64,000 nucleotides of DNA, taken from contig NZ_VWNC01000001.1 of NCBI RefSeq assembly GCF_013387455.1, positions 434,001-498,000 of the forward strand, in the 5' to 3' direction. Both the position numbers and the translations under genes were made by a program. Shown here one piece after another: positions 1 through 8,721 of the stretch (the first letter of the stretch is position 1; each line of letters begins with the position of its first letter). The DNA comes from Mariprofundus sp. NF (GTDB taxonomy: Bacteria > Pseudomonadota > Zetaproteobacteria > Mariprofundales > Mariprofundaceae). The notes below the pieces were generated by a model. The model did no database searches, was not told the DNA's origin, and was given only the letters and a program-made list of their open reading frames with translations.

Positions 1-210
1 AATGAAGCAGCCAAGGATTTAGAGGCTGCTGGCGTATTAATTAATCTCGGTGATGCTAAGCTGGTCACAAATGAAAAGTTATCCTATGAAATTAGAAAGC
101 TTATGGAGGATGTGGAGTTGCGATATAAATTGTCAGTGGCCTCATTAAAGCTCGTACCTGTGTCAAAGCATAGTGGTGTCGTAGAGGTAGTGGTTGGTCA
201 CGATGTTTAA
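1..210 (+). CDS. PseG-like nucleotide-sugar hydrolase/glycosyltransferase, C-terminal end (partial)
   Basis: An open frame runs from base 1 to a TAA at 208-210 (69 codons), so the gene begins before the window. The visible tail has an L-E-A-A-G-V-L-I-N-L-G-D stretch and a helical end, as in the C-terminus of UDP-2,4-diacetamido-2,4,6-trideoxy-beta-L-altropyranose hydrolase (PseG), a GT-B-fold enzyme that removes UDP in pseudaminic acid synthesis. The identification rests mostly on the next two genes, which match PseH and PseI; the fragment alone would only say GT-B-like C-terminus. It overlaps the next gene's ATG by 8 bases, which suggests translational coupling. Confidence 0.6.
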   Translation, partial: NEAAKDLEAAGVLINLGDAKLVTNEKLSYEIRKLMEDVELRYKLSVASLKLVPVSKHSGVVEVVVGHDV

Positions 211-763
211 TTACGATAGTTTTTCAATTCGCCCAATTGAAATCAATGACAAAGATCGAATCTTGCAATGGCGTAATTCTGAAAGAGTGCGCTGCAATAT
301 GTATAACGATCATGTCATATCACAGCAAGAGCATGAAATATGGTTTGAGCATGTAGAGAAAGATGCTTCCGTCTGTAATTTGATCTTCTCTCATGAAGGT
401 GAAGCGATTGGTTTTGCCTCATTTACAGGTATTAGTACCGTTAACGGACGTTGTTATTGGGCTTTTTATTTGGGTGAAGGTGATGCGCCACGTGGTGCTG
501 GTTCGGTAATGGAGTTTTTTGCCCTTGATTATGCTTTTACTACTCTCGAAATAAGGAAGCTGTGTTGTGAGGTCTTTGCATTTAATGGGAGCGTAATAAA
601 ACTGCATGAAAAGTTTGGGTTTATTCAGGAGGGGCGATTCCTTAAACACTATTTGAAAAATGGTAAGTATGAAGACATTGTGTGCTTAGCAAAATTTGGT
701 GAAAATTGGATAGTTGAACGAGAGATATATAAAAAACGCCTGTTTGGCAAAAGGCATGGGTAG
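203..763 (+). CDS. pseH: PseH-like UDP-4-amino-sugar N-acetyltransferase (GNAT)
   Basis: A 186-residue GNAT-fold protein. The start S-I-R-P-I-E-I-N-D-K-D-R-I-L-Q-W-R-N and the later F-G-F-I-Q-E-G motif are typical of PseH, which N-acetylates C4 of UDP-4-amino-4,6-dideoxy-beta-L-AltNAc in the cytoplasmic pseudaminic acid pathway. A frame with a TTG start at 194 also exists, but ATG 203 places the protein directly at the conserved beta strand and overlaps the upstream stop by 8 bases. The order PseG-like, PseH, PseI-like supports the role. A RimJ-type acetyltransferase acting on another amino sugar is the main alternative. Confidence 0.8.
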   Translation: MFNYDSFSIRPIEINDKDRILQWRNSERVRCNMYNDHVISQQEHEIWFEHVEKDASVCNLIFSHEGEAIGFASFTGISTVNGRCYWAFYLGEGDAPRGAGSVMEFFALDYAFTTLEIRKLCCEVFAFNGSVIKLHEKFGFIQEGRFLKHYLKNGKYEDIVCLAKFGENWIVEREIYKKRLFGKRHG

Positions 764-765
764 AA

Positions 766-1815
766 ATGACATTGAATATTGGGAATAAAAATATTGGGCA
801 AAAGCACCCCCCTTTTATCATCGCTGAGATGTCCGGGAATCATAATCAGTCTCTGGAACGTGCGCTGGAGATCGTTGATGCTGCAGCAAAGACAGGGGCG
901 CATGCACTGAAAATCCAGACCTATACACCTGATACGATGACACTGGACCTGGATGAAGGTGAGTTTTTTATTTCTGATCCAAATTCTTTATGGAAGGGCA
1001 GTTCACTCTATAAGCTCTATCAGGAGGCCTATACACCATGGGAGTGGCATAAGCCGATTTTTGAGCGCTGTCGTGAGCTTGGCATGATCGGGTTTTCCAC
1101 ACCATTTGATGAAACCTCAGTGGACTTTCTCGAAGAGTTGGATGTGTCTTGTTACAAGATTGCTTCATTTGAGAACACCGATATTCCTCTGATTCGAAAA
1201 GTTGCGGCTACAGGTAAGCCAATGATTATTTCTACGGGCATGGCAACGGTCGCCGAAATGGATGAAACAGTCCGGGCAGCACGTGAGGCGGGCTGCAAGG
1301 ATTTGATTCTGCTTAAGTGCACCAGTACCTATCCAGCATCGCCGGAAAACACCAATATACTTACCATTCCACATATGCGCGAGCTCTTCGATTGCGAGGT
1401 TGGTTTGTCCGATCACACGATGGGGGTGGGGGTTTCCGTAGCGAGTGTTGCGCTAGGTGCGACGGTTATTGAGAAGCATTTTACCTTGAGCCGTGCTGAC
1501 GGCGGTGTAGATAGTGCATTTTCAATGGAGCCCGCAGAAATGAAATTGCTGGCTGTCGAGAGCGATCGTGCATGGCAAGCGCTGGGGAACATTCGCTATG
1601 GAACGACAGAGAAAGAGAAGCAGTCTCTCCTGTTTAGAAGATCGATTTATATTGCAGAGAATCTTAAGGCGGGGGATGTACTTACATCAAGAAACTTACG
1701 TTGTATACGCCCGGGAATGGGTCTGCCTCCGAAGTATTACGACGTGCTGTTAGGAAACAGGGTGAATCAAGATGTTAGACGAGGAACTCCCATGAGTTGG
1801 GATTTCCTGGGGTGA
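766..1815 (+). CDS. pseI: Pseudaminic acid synthase (NeuB family)
   Basis: A 349-residue NeuB/PseI family enzyme that condenses phosphoenolpyruvate with a 6-deoxy diacetamido hexose to make a nonulosonic acid. The N-terminal TIM-barrel shows F-I-I-A-E-M-S-G-N-H-N-Q and K-I-Q-T-Y-T-P-D. The centre has G-F-S-T-P-F-D-E and Y-K-I-A-S-F-E, followed by I-S-T-G-M-A-T. The C-terminal SAF (antifreeze-like) domain covers about residues 290-349 (K-A-G-D-V-L-T-S-R-N-L-R, R-G-T-P). Length and domain order are normal. The ATG at 766 lies 2 bases after pseH, so the genes are co-transcribed. Whether the product is pseudaminic or another nonulosonic acid depends on genes outside the window; the PseH neighbour favours pseudaminic. 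Confidence 0.88.
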   Translation: MTLNIGNKNIGQKHPPFIIAEMSGNHNQSLERALEIVDAAAKTGAHALKIQTYTPDTMTLDLDEGEFFISDPNSLWKGSSLYKLYQEAYTPWEWHKPIFERCRELGMIGFSTPFDETSVDFLEELDVSCYKIASFENTDIPLIRKVAATGKPMIISTGMATVAEMDETVRAAREAGCKDLILLKCTSTYPASPENTNILTIPHMRELFDCEVGLSDHTMGVGVSVASVALGATVIEKHFTLSRADGGVDSAFSMEPAEMKLLAVESDRAWQALGNIRYGTTEKEKQSLLFRRSIYIAENLKAGDVLTSRNLRCIRPGMGLPPKYYDVLLGNRVNQDVRRGTPMSWDFLG

Positions 1816-1819
1816 TTGG

Positions 1820-2566
1820 ATGAATTCAAGTTTCTCAAAACCCAAACGCATCGCTGCAATCATTGAAGCCCGCATGACTTCCAGTCGTCTGCCCGGAAAG
1901 GTATTGATGGATGTTTGTGGAAAGCCTGCTCTGCAGCATCTCGTTGATCGCTTGCGTCAGGTTGAAACTATCGATGATATTGTGATAGCGACAACATATA
2001 ACTTTGATGACGATCCGGTGCATGCTCTGGCAGAGCAGTTGGGAGTGCTCTGTTACAGGGGATCGGAATCCGATGTTCTTGGCAGGGTTCTTGGCGCTGC
2101 GAAGACCTTTTCTGTTGATGTGATTGTAGAGATAACAGCAGATTGTCCATTACTGGATCCACAAATTTCTGCGCGCTGTATTGATGCATATTTTGACTCA
2201 GGTTCTGATTATGTGTGCATTGATACCGGTTCTTATCCAAGCGGTTTGGAGACACAGGTTTTTGCAACCTCTGTACTCTCCGAGGTGGATGCCAGTCACC
2301 GGGATGACCCTGATGCCAGAGAGCATGTTTCCCTTCCCATTTACCAGCAGGGTAGCCCTTATAAGTTGCACTATCTGCAGCCGTCTGGTGAGCATCTCTG
2401 GCCAGGGTTGCGTCTGGACCTGGATACAGCCGAGGATTATGCATTTATCTCTGCAATCTATCAGGCTCTGTATGCAGAAGACCCATATTTTGGTCTTTCG
2501 AAGATATTAAAGCTGCTTGATGATCCGGGCTTTTCGATGCACAGGCATCGACCAGTAACTGGTTAG
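1820..2566 (+). CDS. SpsF/PseF-like sugar cytidylyltransferase
   Basis: A 248-residue nucleotidyltransferase of the COG1861/SpsF type. The signature A-A-I-I-E-A-R-M-T-S-S-R-L-P-G-K lies at residues 11-26, where the phosphate-binding loop of CMP-sugar synthetases sits, and E-I-T-A-D-C-P-L-L-D-P supplies the metal-binding aspartate region. Placed 4 bases after pseI, it probably activates the nonulosonic acid as its CMP form, the job of PseF. SpsF-type proteins are variably annotated as glycosyltransferases, so the exact substrate is inferred from context. Confidence 0.72.
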   Translation: MNSSFSKPKRIAAIIEARMTSSRLPGKVLMDVCGKPALQHLVDRLRQVETIDDIVIATTYNFDDDPVHALAEQLGVLCYRGSESDVLGRVLGAAKTFSVDVIVEITADCPLLDPQISARCIDAYFDSGSDYVCIDTGSYPSGLETQVFATSVLSEVDASHRDDPDAREHVSLPIYQQGSPYKLHYLQPSGEHLWPGLRLDLDTAEDYAFISAIYQALYAEDPYFGLSKILKLLDDPGFSMHRHRPVTG

Positions 2567-2570
2567 TCTG

Positions 2571-3560
2571 ATGTCGTATCAACTCTCGGCTGTTGTCATC
2601 GGATGTGGTTTTGTTGCTGGCGGATATGATCAGGAGCCAATCCCCGGAGTTATTCAGACTCATGCTATGGCATATCAAACATCTTCTGACGTAACACTGA
2701 TGGCTGTTGCCGATGCGGATAGTAAGAAGGCTGAATCCTTTGCCAAGCGTTGGGATGTAGCTGAAGTATATGATGATGTGCAGGAAATGCTGACAGTCGT
2801 ACAGCCTGATCTGGTGAGCATATGCTCACCCGATGAAACTCATGAAGATTATTTGCGTTTGTGCCTGGCTACACCTTCGGTCATGGGAGTATGGTGTGAA
2901 AAACCTCTTTCTCTTTTACCTAAAGGGTGTGAGGCGTTGGTTGAAGCGTTTCAGAAGGCAGGCAAAGTGTTGCTGGTGAACTTCCAGCGCAATTTCACTC
3001 CTGCATATAAGGCGTTGAAATCTGACCTGGTTTCCGGGGCTTATGGCGAGATACAGAAGGTGGTTGTGCACTATACAAAAGGCATTATTCATAATGGCTC
3101 TCATGCCATGGATTTGCTTATTGACTGGTTCGGGGTGCCGGATGATCTGCGCGTTCTTTCTGCCAAGGTGGATTATAAAGTAACTGATCCAACTGTAGAT
3201 GCGTTGCTGATGTTTGATGCCATGCCAGTTTATTTCCTGGGATTTAACGAAAACGATTACAGTATATTCGAACTTCATGTATATACTGAAACATCAATAC
3301 TATCCTTAACTGAAAGCGGTCAGATACTTCGCATTAGAAAAGTTAAAGATAAAAGTACAGCAAGTGGGCATAAAGAGCTCGAAAGATTGTCTGACCAAAA
3401 TATGGGGCTTGATATGGCCATGCTGGATGCATTGAATAGTTTGGTTGATGCCGTAAAGGATCGAGGTAGCTTGGTCGACGGAAAGCGCGCCCTTGCGGGG
3501 TTGAAAATTACGCATCAGTTGGCAGAAATGGGAATGAAAAGGATTGAGTGTGAATCGTAA
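2571..3560 (+). CDS. Gfo/Idh/MocA family sugar oxidoreductase
   Basis: A 329-residue NAD(P)-dependent oxidoreductase. The N-terminal Rossmann motif V-V-I-G-C-G-F-V-A-G-G-Y is followed by V-S-I-C-S-P-D-E-T-H and the E-K-P-L catalytic lysine motif (W-C-E-K-P-L-S-L), all typical of the Gfo/Idh/MocA family. The C-terminal alpha/beta domain is complete. Members oxidise or reduce sugars at C3 or C4. With the aminotransferase that overlaps its end it could form a keto-then-amino sugar module, in the manner of WlbA with a DegT partner. The substrate is not visible from sequence. Confidence 0.82.
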   Translation: MSYQLSAVVIGCGFVAGGYDQEPIPGVIQTHAMAYQTSSDVTLMAVADADSKKAESFAKRWDVAEVYDDVQEMLTVVQPDLVSICSPDETHEDYLRLCLATPSVMGVWCEKPLSLLPKGCEALVEAFQKAGKVLLVNFQRNFTPAYKALKSDLVSGAYGEIQKVVVHYTKGIIHNGSHAMDLLIDWFGVPDDLRVLSAKVDYKVTDPTVDALLMFDAMPVYFLGFNENDYSIFELHVYTETSILSLTESGQILRIRKVKDKSTASGHKELERLSDQNMGLDMAMLDALNSLVDAVKDRGSLVDGKRALAGLKITHQLAEMGMKRIECES

Positions 3561-4824
3561 TAGTTTGGCAATGTTTGGCGGTAGCCCCGCAGTGAAGCAT
3601 GAGTTGAAACGGTATAATGTGATTGGTGGTGAGGAGCTTGAGGCTGCTAAATCAGTGATTGAAACTGGTGTGCTTTCCCAGTTTCTTGGCTGTTGGGACG
3701 AAGACTTTTACGGCGGATCAAAAATCAGGGCTTTTGAGCATGCCTGGCGCCAGTATTTTAATGCTGAGCATGCAGTGACGGTCAATTCAAATACCTCAGG
3801 TTTGATGGCTTCTCTCGGAGCACTGGGGCTAGAGCCGGGTGATGAAGTGATCGTTAGTCCATGGACGATGTGTGCATCAGCCACGTCGATTCTTGTTTGG
3901 AATGCCATTCCAGTATTCGCCGATATTGAGGCGGATACATTTAATCTGGACCCGGTATCCATTGAAAAAAATATTAGCAAAAAAACCAAGGCGATTATGG
4001 TTACGGATATCTTCGGACATCCTGCGATGCTGGATGAAATCATGGCGATTGCTGCACGCAATAATTTAAAGGTGATTGAAGATGTGGCCCAGGCTCCCGG
4101 AGCATATTATAAAGGTCGCTTTGCTGGCACAGTGGCTGATGTTGGTGTGTTCAGTTTGAACTATCACAAACATATCCATACGGGTGAGGGGGGCGTCTGC
4201 GTCACCAATGATGCTTCTTTGGCAGAAAGGATGCAGTTGATCCGCAACCATGCAGAGGCTGTTGTGGAAGATAAAGGCGTAGACAACCTTGTGAATATGC
4301 TGGGTTTTAATTTCCGTATGGGTGAAATTGAGGCCGCCATTGGCATAGAGCAATTGAAGAAGCTGGATAAACAGGTTAATCGCAGTATTTATGTTGCAGA
4401 TCGAATGTCTGAGGGTCTTGCAGGCCTGAAAGGACTGCGCACGCCAGTAGTGAAGTCTGATTGTACACATGTCTATTATGTTTATCCGCTTGTATACGAT
4501 GCTGAGCTTACAGGCGTGTCCCGGACTCGTCTGGTTGAGGTGTTATCAGCTGAAGGGGTGAGTATTTCCGGTGGTTATCAAAACGTTCATCTGCTCCCGA
4601 TTTTTCAGAAGAAGATAGCTTACGGTAGCAGAGGCTTTCCGTGGCGGATGGATGGTGAAGAGTCTGATGTGAGTTATGACAAGGGTATTTGTCCTGTGGC
4701 TGAAAAGTTGCATGATGAATCTTTCCTGTGCCTGCCAATGTGTCTGTATGAATTTACTGATGAAGATGTTGATTCGGTTATTGAAGCTTTTCACAAGGTA
4801 TGGCGCCATATGGATGGCATATGA
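3550..4824 (+). CDS. DegT/DnrJ/EryC1/StrS family sugar aminotransferase
   Basis: A PLP-dependent sugar aminotransferase of about 424 residues. Visible features are the cofactor-binding region H-A-V-T-V-N-S-N-T-S-G, V-I-E-D-V-A-Q-A-P-G-A and the Schiff-base lysine motif F-S-L-N-Y-H-K-H-I-H-T-G-E-G-G. The preferred start is GTG 3550, because the AAGGA just upstream lies about 6 bases from it; a TTG at 3544 is in frame but too close. It overlaps the preceding oxidoreductase by 11 bases. It probably aminates the keto sugar made by that enzyme, and the acetyltransferase that follows could acylate the amine. Confidence 0.85.
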   Translation: MNRNSLAMFGGSPAVKHELKRYNVIGGEELEAAKSVIETGVLSQFLGCWDEDFYGGSKIRAFEHAWRQYFNAEHAVTVNSNTSGLMASLGALGLEPGDEVIVSPWTMCASATSILVWNAIPVFADIEADTFNLDPVSIEKNISKKTKAIMVTDIFGHPAMLDEIMAIAARNNLKVIEDVAQAPGAYYKGRFAGTVADVGVFSLNYHKHIHTGEGGVCVTNDASLAERMQLIRNHAEAVVEDKGVDNLVNMLGFNFRMGEIEAAIGIEQLKKLDKQVNRSIYVADRMSEGLAGLKGLRTPVVKSDCTHVYYVYPLVYDAELTGVSRTRLVEVLSAEGVSISGGYQNVHLLPIFQKKIAYGSRGFPWRMDGEESDVSYDKGICPVAEKLHDESFLCLPMCLYEFTDEDVDSVIEAFHKVWRHMDGI

Positions 4825-5384
4825 ATACGTCTGAAGAGCAGGCTGTGATAAGTGAAACAGACAGGCTTTATTTTCGAGGTCTCTGCAAAGCCGATATAGA
4901 TGGTCCCTATCTCCACTGGTTTAATGATCAGGAAGTGTGTCGCTTCAATTCGCATGGTGTCTTTCCCAGTACCCGCCAGCGTCTGGAGGAGTATATTGAT
5001 ATGCTTCAGTCCTCAGGCAGTCATCTTGTATGGGCAGTTTTTCTCAAAGAGGACCATCGGCATATTGGCAATATAAGCCTGCAATCTATTGACCGTTATA
5101 ATCGATGTGCAGAGTTTGCTATTATCATGGGAGACCGGAGCTGTTGGGGGCATGGCTATGCTGAAGAGGCTGCTCGCCTCTTATGTAGTCATGGGTTCAA
5201 TAAGGTAGGTTTGCACAGGATTCATTGTGGGACCTCTGAAAATAACGCTGGCATGATTGCTTTGGCGACAAAGCTTGGTATGAAGCAGGAAGGCGTGCGA
5301 AGGCAGGCGTTGTTTGAAAACGGATCATTCGTTGATGCGGTTGAGTTTGGTTTGCTGAAGGGAGAGTTGGATCCTGAACGTTGA
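4821..5384 (+). CDS. GNAT N-acetyltransferase (RimJ-like), probable amino-sugar acetyltransferase
   Basis: A 187-residue GNAT-fold protein (R-L-Y-F-R-G-L start, H-I-G-N-I-S-L-Q, W-G-H-G-Y-A-E-E-A acetyl-CoA loop, L-H-R-I-H-C-G-T-S-E-N-N, L-G-M-K-Q-E-G). The ATG at 4821 overlaps the aminotransferase stop as ATGA; an in-frame ATG at 4800 lies deep in the previous gene and is less likely. Position after an oxidoreductase and an aminotransferase suggests acylation of a newly formed amino sugar. A ribosomal-protein acetyltransferase role is possible by fold but not supported by context. Confidence 0.75.
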   Translation: MNTSEEQAVISETDRLYFRGLCKADIDGPYLHWFNDQEVCRFNSHGVFPSTRQRLEEYIDMLQSSGSHLVWAVFLKEDHRHIGNISLQSIDRYNRCAEFAIIMGDRSCWGHGYAEEAARLLCSHGFNKVGLHRIHCGTSENNAGMIALATKLGMKQEGVRRQALFENGSFVDAVEFGLLKGELDPER

Positions 5385-5397
5385 AAAGGGCAACGAT

Positions 5398-6306
5398 ATG
5401 CTGGTCATATGCTATGATGCGGGAGGGGCTGAAGTTGTCTCTGCATGGGTAAGGCGTAATCCGGATTACCATTACAGATTTATCCTTGATGGCCCCGCCA
5501 TTAAAGTTTTCAAGAGTAAAATCACAGGACTTGAATTTGCTGACTGCAGCAACCTGGTTCATCTTGTTGATCAGAGCACAATGGTCTTGACGGGAACAAG
5601 CTGGGCATCGGACCTGGAAAAAGAAGCCATCAGGTATTCAAAAGAGCGACAGGTTAAAGTTGCTTCCTTTCTTGATCATTGGTGCAACTACCTGGAGCGA
5701 TTCCAGCTTGATGATGTGTTGGTCCTTCCTGATGAAATATGGGTGGGTGATACCTATGCACAGCATATCGCCGAAGAGAAGTTTTCTGATGTTCCAGTTC
5801 GACTCATTGAGAACCCTTATATGATGGATATCAGAGAAGAGATCAATCAATGCCGTGATAAACAGGATACCGGGAAGGGCTGTTATAATATTCTGTATGT
5901 TTGTGAACCGGTTTCTGTTCATGCCCTCAAAGACAGTGGCAGAGAAGATGCGGTTGGTTATACCGAATTTGAGGCGATGGATTTGTTTATCTCTCACCTA
6001 AAGGTACTTGATCATTCGGACGGGGAAATTCAGGTGCGGATTCGTTCTCATCCATCTGAACCTGCGGACAAGTATGCCCATTATGCAAAATCGTACTCGT
6101 CAGGCCTGGGAATAACCCTATGTAGAGAAACTTCCCTGATTGAGGATTGCGTCTGGTCTGACATGGTTGTGGGTATGAATAGTATGGCACTTATTATTGC
6201 GCTTGAGGCTGGAAGAAAGGTCTTTTGCTGCATTCCGGGGCACTCGAAGCCAACCGGCTTGCCACATGAGGGTATTCTTAACTTTCTTGAGTTGAAAAAA
6301 ATATAA
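5398..6306 (+). CDS. Uncharacterised glycan-locus protein, possibly GT-B-like transferase
   Basis: A 302-residue protein that I do not recognise as a named family. It begins with a Rossmann-like strand (L-V-I-C-Y-D-A-G-G-A-E) followed by a possible nucleotide-sugar-binding layout, and has a later V-G-M-N-S-M-A-L-I-I-A-L-E-A-G segment. That segment resembles the second half of GT-B enzymes, where a conserved Glu near E-A-x-x-x-G contacts a nucleotide sugar. There is no signal peptide or transmembrane segment. It lies 13 bases after an acetyltransferase and just before another transferase-like gene, so a cytoplasmic role in nonulosonate or modified-sugar transfer is inferred. Confidence 0.5.
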   Translation: MLVICYDAGGAEVVSAWVRRNPDYHYRFILDGPAIKVFKSKITGLEFADCSNLVHLVDQSTMVLTGTSWASDLEKEAIRYSKERQVKVASFLDHWCNYLERFQLDDVLVLPDEIWVGDTYAQHIAEEKFSDVPVRLIENPYMMDIREEINQCRDKQDTGKGCYNILYVCEPVSVHALKDSGREDAVGYTEFEAMDLFISHLKVLDHSDGEIQVRIRSHPSEPADKYAHYAKSYSSGLGITLCRETSLIEDCVWSDMVVGMNSMALIIALEAGRKVFCCIPGHSKPTGLPHEGILNFLELKKI

Positions 6307-6334
6307 TGCATGTACAAGTGAGTATATAAAATCG

Positions 6335-7957
6335 ATGAATGCGCAGGGTTTCTTGAAGAGTATTTTACACAGGTTTAATTCTCTATTTGCTGATCAGCAA
6401 GAAGTGTTGTTCATGAAGCACAACCAGAGCGTATGGGGAAATAGAAATCACTCCCAGCAAGATGGTGAAGTTCTTCTCGAGTTGAATACTGCGCAAAGTG
6501 CAATAATCTCCTATAGCTATCTGGCAAATGTGCTGGCAGAGAAGCATCAGGCCAACGTGGTTGCCTATACCACAATTTATACACCGCATGGTAATGCGTT
6601 CGTGGCTGCGTTTATTAGAGCTTCGAGAGCTATCAGTACACGTGTGGTGAAAAACATATATGCTTCTTTTGGAGTTACATCGTTTGTTTCAGTGGATCCA
6701 AACAAGCAACAAATAGCCAGAGCGGCACAGCTCTTTAAGGAGATATACCCTTCACTGGCAAGTAAACAGGATGTTGAAAACCTAGTTGTGGAAGGCGTAT
6801 GGATTGGTGATTTGATCTACGATACTTTCCTCAGGAGATATTCACTACCGACAATTGACTTGAAGAGTGAACAATTCGCCCGTTTTATGCGTGAATCATT
6901 AGAGCTCTTTATTTATTGGCAGGATTATTTCATTACTCATAAGGTAAAAGCTGTAAATGTGAGTCACTGTGTTTACAACAATGCCATGCCTCTGCGTATT
7001 GCTGTGAAGCATAAAGTTTCTGCCTACCAGACAAATGCCACCCACGTGTACAGCATGGATGAAAATGATGTGTTTGCCTATGGTGACTATAAGTATTTCC
7101 CCGCTGTTTTTGCGGGGCTTCCCTCTCAACAGCAGCAGGCAGGCATAGAAGAAGCGAAAAGAAGGATAAACTTGCGATTTACCGGTGAGGTTGGCGTTGA
7201 TATGGCGTACTCGACTAAGTCAGCATACGGGAGAGCTATGGGGGAACCTGTTCTGCGGCAATCGAATAAGAAAAAAATACTGATTGCAGCGCATTGCTTT
7301 TTCGATAGCCCGCACAGCTATGGTAATAATCTATTCCCTGACTTTTATGAATGGTTTGATTTTCTCGGTAGAATTTCAAATGAGACAGATTACGACTGGT
7401 ACATCAAAACCCACCCTGATTTTTTGCCAGGCAATATCGAGATTATTGATTATTTTATCAACAAATACCCTCGCTTTACATTGATTGATGCCAGCACATC
7501 CCACCACCAGCTTATTGAGGAGGGGATCAGCTGTGCACTGACCACATATGGAACAATCGGGTTTGAGTATGCAGCGCTCGGAGTTCTGGTGGTGAATGCT
7601 TCAGATTGTAACCCGCATATTGCTTATGATTTCAATCTGCATCCAAAGACAGTGGATGAGTATGAGCAAATTGTCCGCAACCTTGATGTGCAATCACTGC
7701 AAATTAATCAGTCTGAAGTGTATGAATATTATTATATGAAGTTCATATATAATACTGAAAACTGGCTGTTTGAAGATTATGAAAAGATGACCGAAGAGCT
7801 CGGAGGTTATTACGGACAGTTCACTTCCAATGTATATGAGATATGGTTGCGAGAGTGGACAGAGGGAAAACATCTTGGGATCAGAAAATCATTGCGTAAC
7901 TTTACTGATTCCGGTGATTTTCGTTTAAACCATTCTCATATAGGGGGTGCAAAGTGA
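6335..7957 (+). CDS. Uncharacterised capsule/surface-polysaccharide transferase-like protein
   Basis: A 540-residue cytoplasmic protein. The C-terminal half has [14 protein letters not shown] followed by W-Y-I-K-T-H-P-D-F and then [15 protein letters not shown], a pattern found in capsule-polysaccharide synthesis proteins and CDP-glycerol-type transferases with a GT-B fold. The N-terminal 200 residues are unfamiliar. The ATG at 6335 follows a 28-base gap, and the stop overlaps the rfbF GTG. It may transfer the locus-specific sugar; no acceptor or donor can be named. Confidence 0.55.
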   Translation: MNAQGFLKSILHRFNSLFADQQEVLFMKHNQSVWGNRNHSQQDGEVLLELNTAQSAIISYSYLANVLAEKHQANVVAYTTIYTPHGNAFVAAFIRASRAISTRVVKNIYASFGVTSFVSVDPNKQQIARAAQLFKEIYPSLASKQDVENLVVEGVWIGDLIYDTFLRRYSLPTIDLKSEQFARFMRESLELFIYWQDYFITHKVKAVNVSHCVYNNAMPLRIAVKHKVSAYQTNATHVYSMDENDVFAYGDYKYFPAVFAGLPSQQQQAGIEEAKRRINLRFTGEVGVDMAYSTKSAYGRAMGEPVLRQSNKKKILIAAHCFFDSPHSYGNNLFPDFYEWFDFLGRISNETDYDWYIKTHPDFLPGNIEIIDYFINKYPRFTLIDASTSHHQLIEEGISCALTTYGTIGFEYAALGVLVVNASDCNPHIAYDFNLHPKTVDEYEQIVRNLDVQSLQINQSEVYEYYYMKFIYNTENWLFEDYEKMTEELGGYYGQFTSNVYEIWLREWTEGKHLGIRKSLRNFTDSGDFRLNHSHIGGAK

Positions 7958-8721
7958 AGGCTGTTATTTTGGCTGGTGGTCTTGGTACAAGAATCAGTGA
8001 AGAGACGCATTTGAAACCCAAACCTATGATTGAAATTGGTGGGAAACCGGTTTTATGGCATATCATGAAGAGCTACAGCGCTTACGGTATCAACGATTTT
8101 ATCATCTGCCTTGGTTATAAGGGTTATATGATCAAGGAGTACTTCGCCAACTACTTCCTGCATACATCAGATGTTACCTTTGATATGAATGATAACTCCA
8201 TGAAGGTGCATCAGAATACGGCAGAACCCTGGAAAGTAACGTTGGTGGATACCGGTGATGCTTCGATGACAGGTGGTCGCTTGAAACGTGTGGCAGATTA
8301 TGTTGGCGATGAAGACTTTTGTTTTACCTATGGCGATGGTGTCAGTGATGTGAATATCTCTGAGTTGGTTCGCTTCCATGCCGAGCAGGGGGCTCTGGCA
8401 ACAGTGACAGCAGTTCAGCCGCCGGGCCGTTTCGGGTCTCTTGATTTGCAAGGGAAGAAGATTGTCGATTTTGAAGAGAAACCGCATGGTGATGGTGGTT
8501 GGGTCAACGGGGGTTACTTTGTGCTCTCACCCAGGGTGTTCGGGCGAATCGAAGGGGATGCAACCTCATGGGAATTAGCCCCTTTGAAGGGACTGGCAGC
8601 AGAAGGCGAGCTTGCGGCATTTAAACACGGTGGCTTCTGGCAGCCTATGGATACGCTGCGTGATAAAACGTATCTGGAAGAGTTGTGGGATTCAGGCAAG
8701 GCACCCTGGAAGGTTTGGTGA
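7954..8721 (+). CDS. rfbF: Glucose-1-phosphate cytidylyltransferase
   Basis: A 255-residue nucleotidyltransferase that makes CDP-glucose from CTP and glucose-1-phosphate. The N-terminal [13 protein letters not shown] loop (residues 5-17) with [12 protein letters not shown] is the RfbF signature, and [10 protein letters not shown] near residue 126 carries the metal-binding aspartate. Length matches the family. The GTG start overlaps the previous stop as GTGA, and the stop overlaps the rfbG start by one base. It feeds rfbG and the branched-sugar genes that follow. Confidence 0.93.
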   Translation: MKAVILAGGLGTRISEETHLKPKPMIEIGGKPVLWHIMKSYSAYGINDFIICLGYKGYMIKEYFANYFLHTSDVTFDMNDNSMKVHQNTAEPWKVTLVDTGDASMTGGRLKRVADYVGDEDFCFTYGDGVSDVNISELVRFHAEQGALATVTAVQPPGRFGSLDLQGKKIVDFEEKPHGDGGWVNGGYFVLSPRVFGRIEGDATSWELAPLKGLAAEGELAAFKHGGFWQPMDTLRDKTYLEELWDSGKAPWKVW

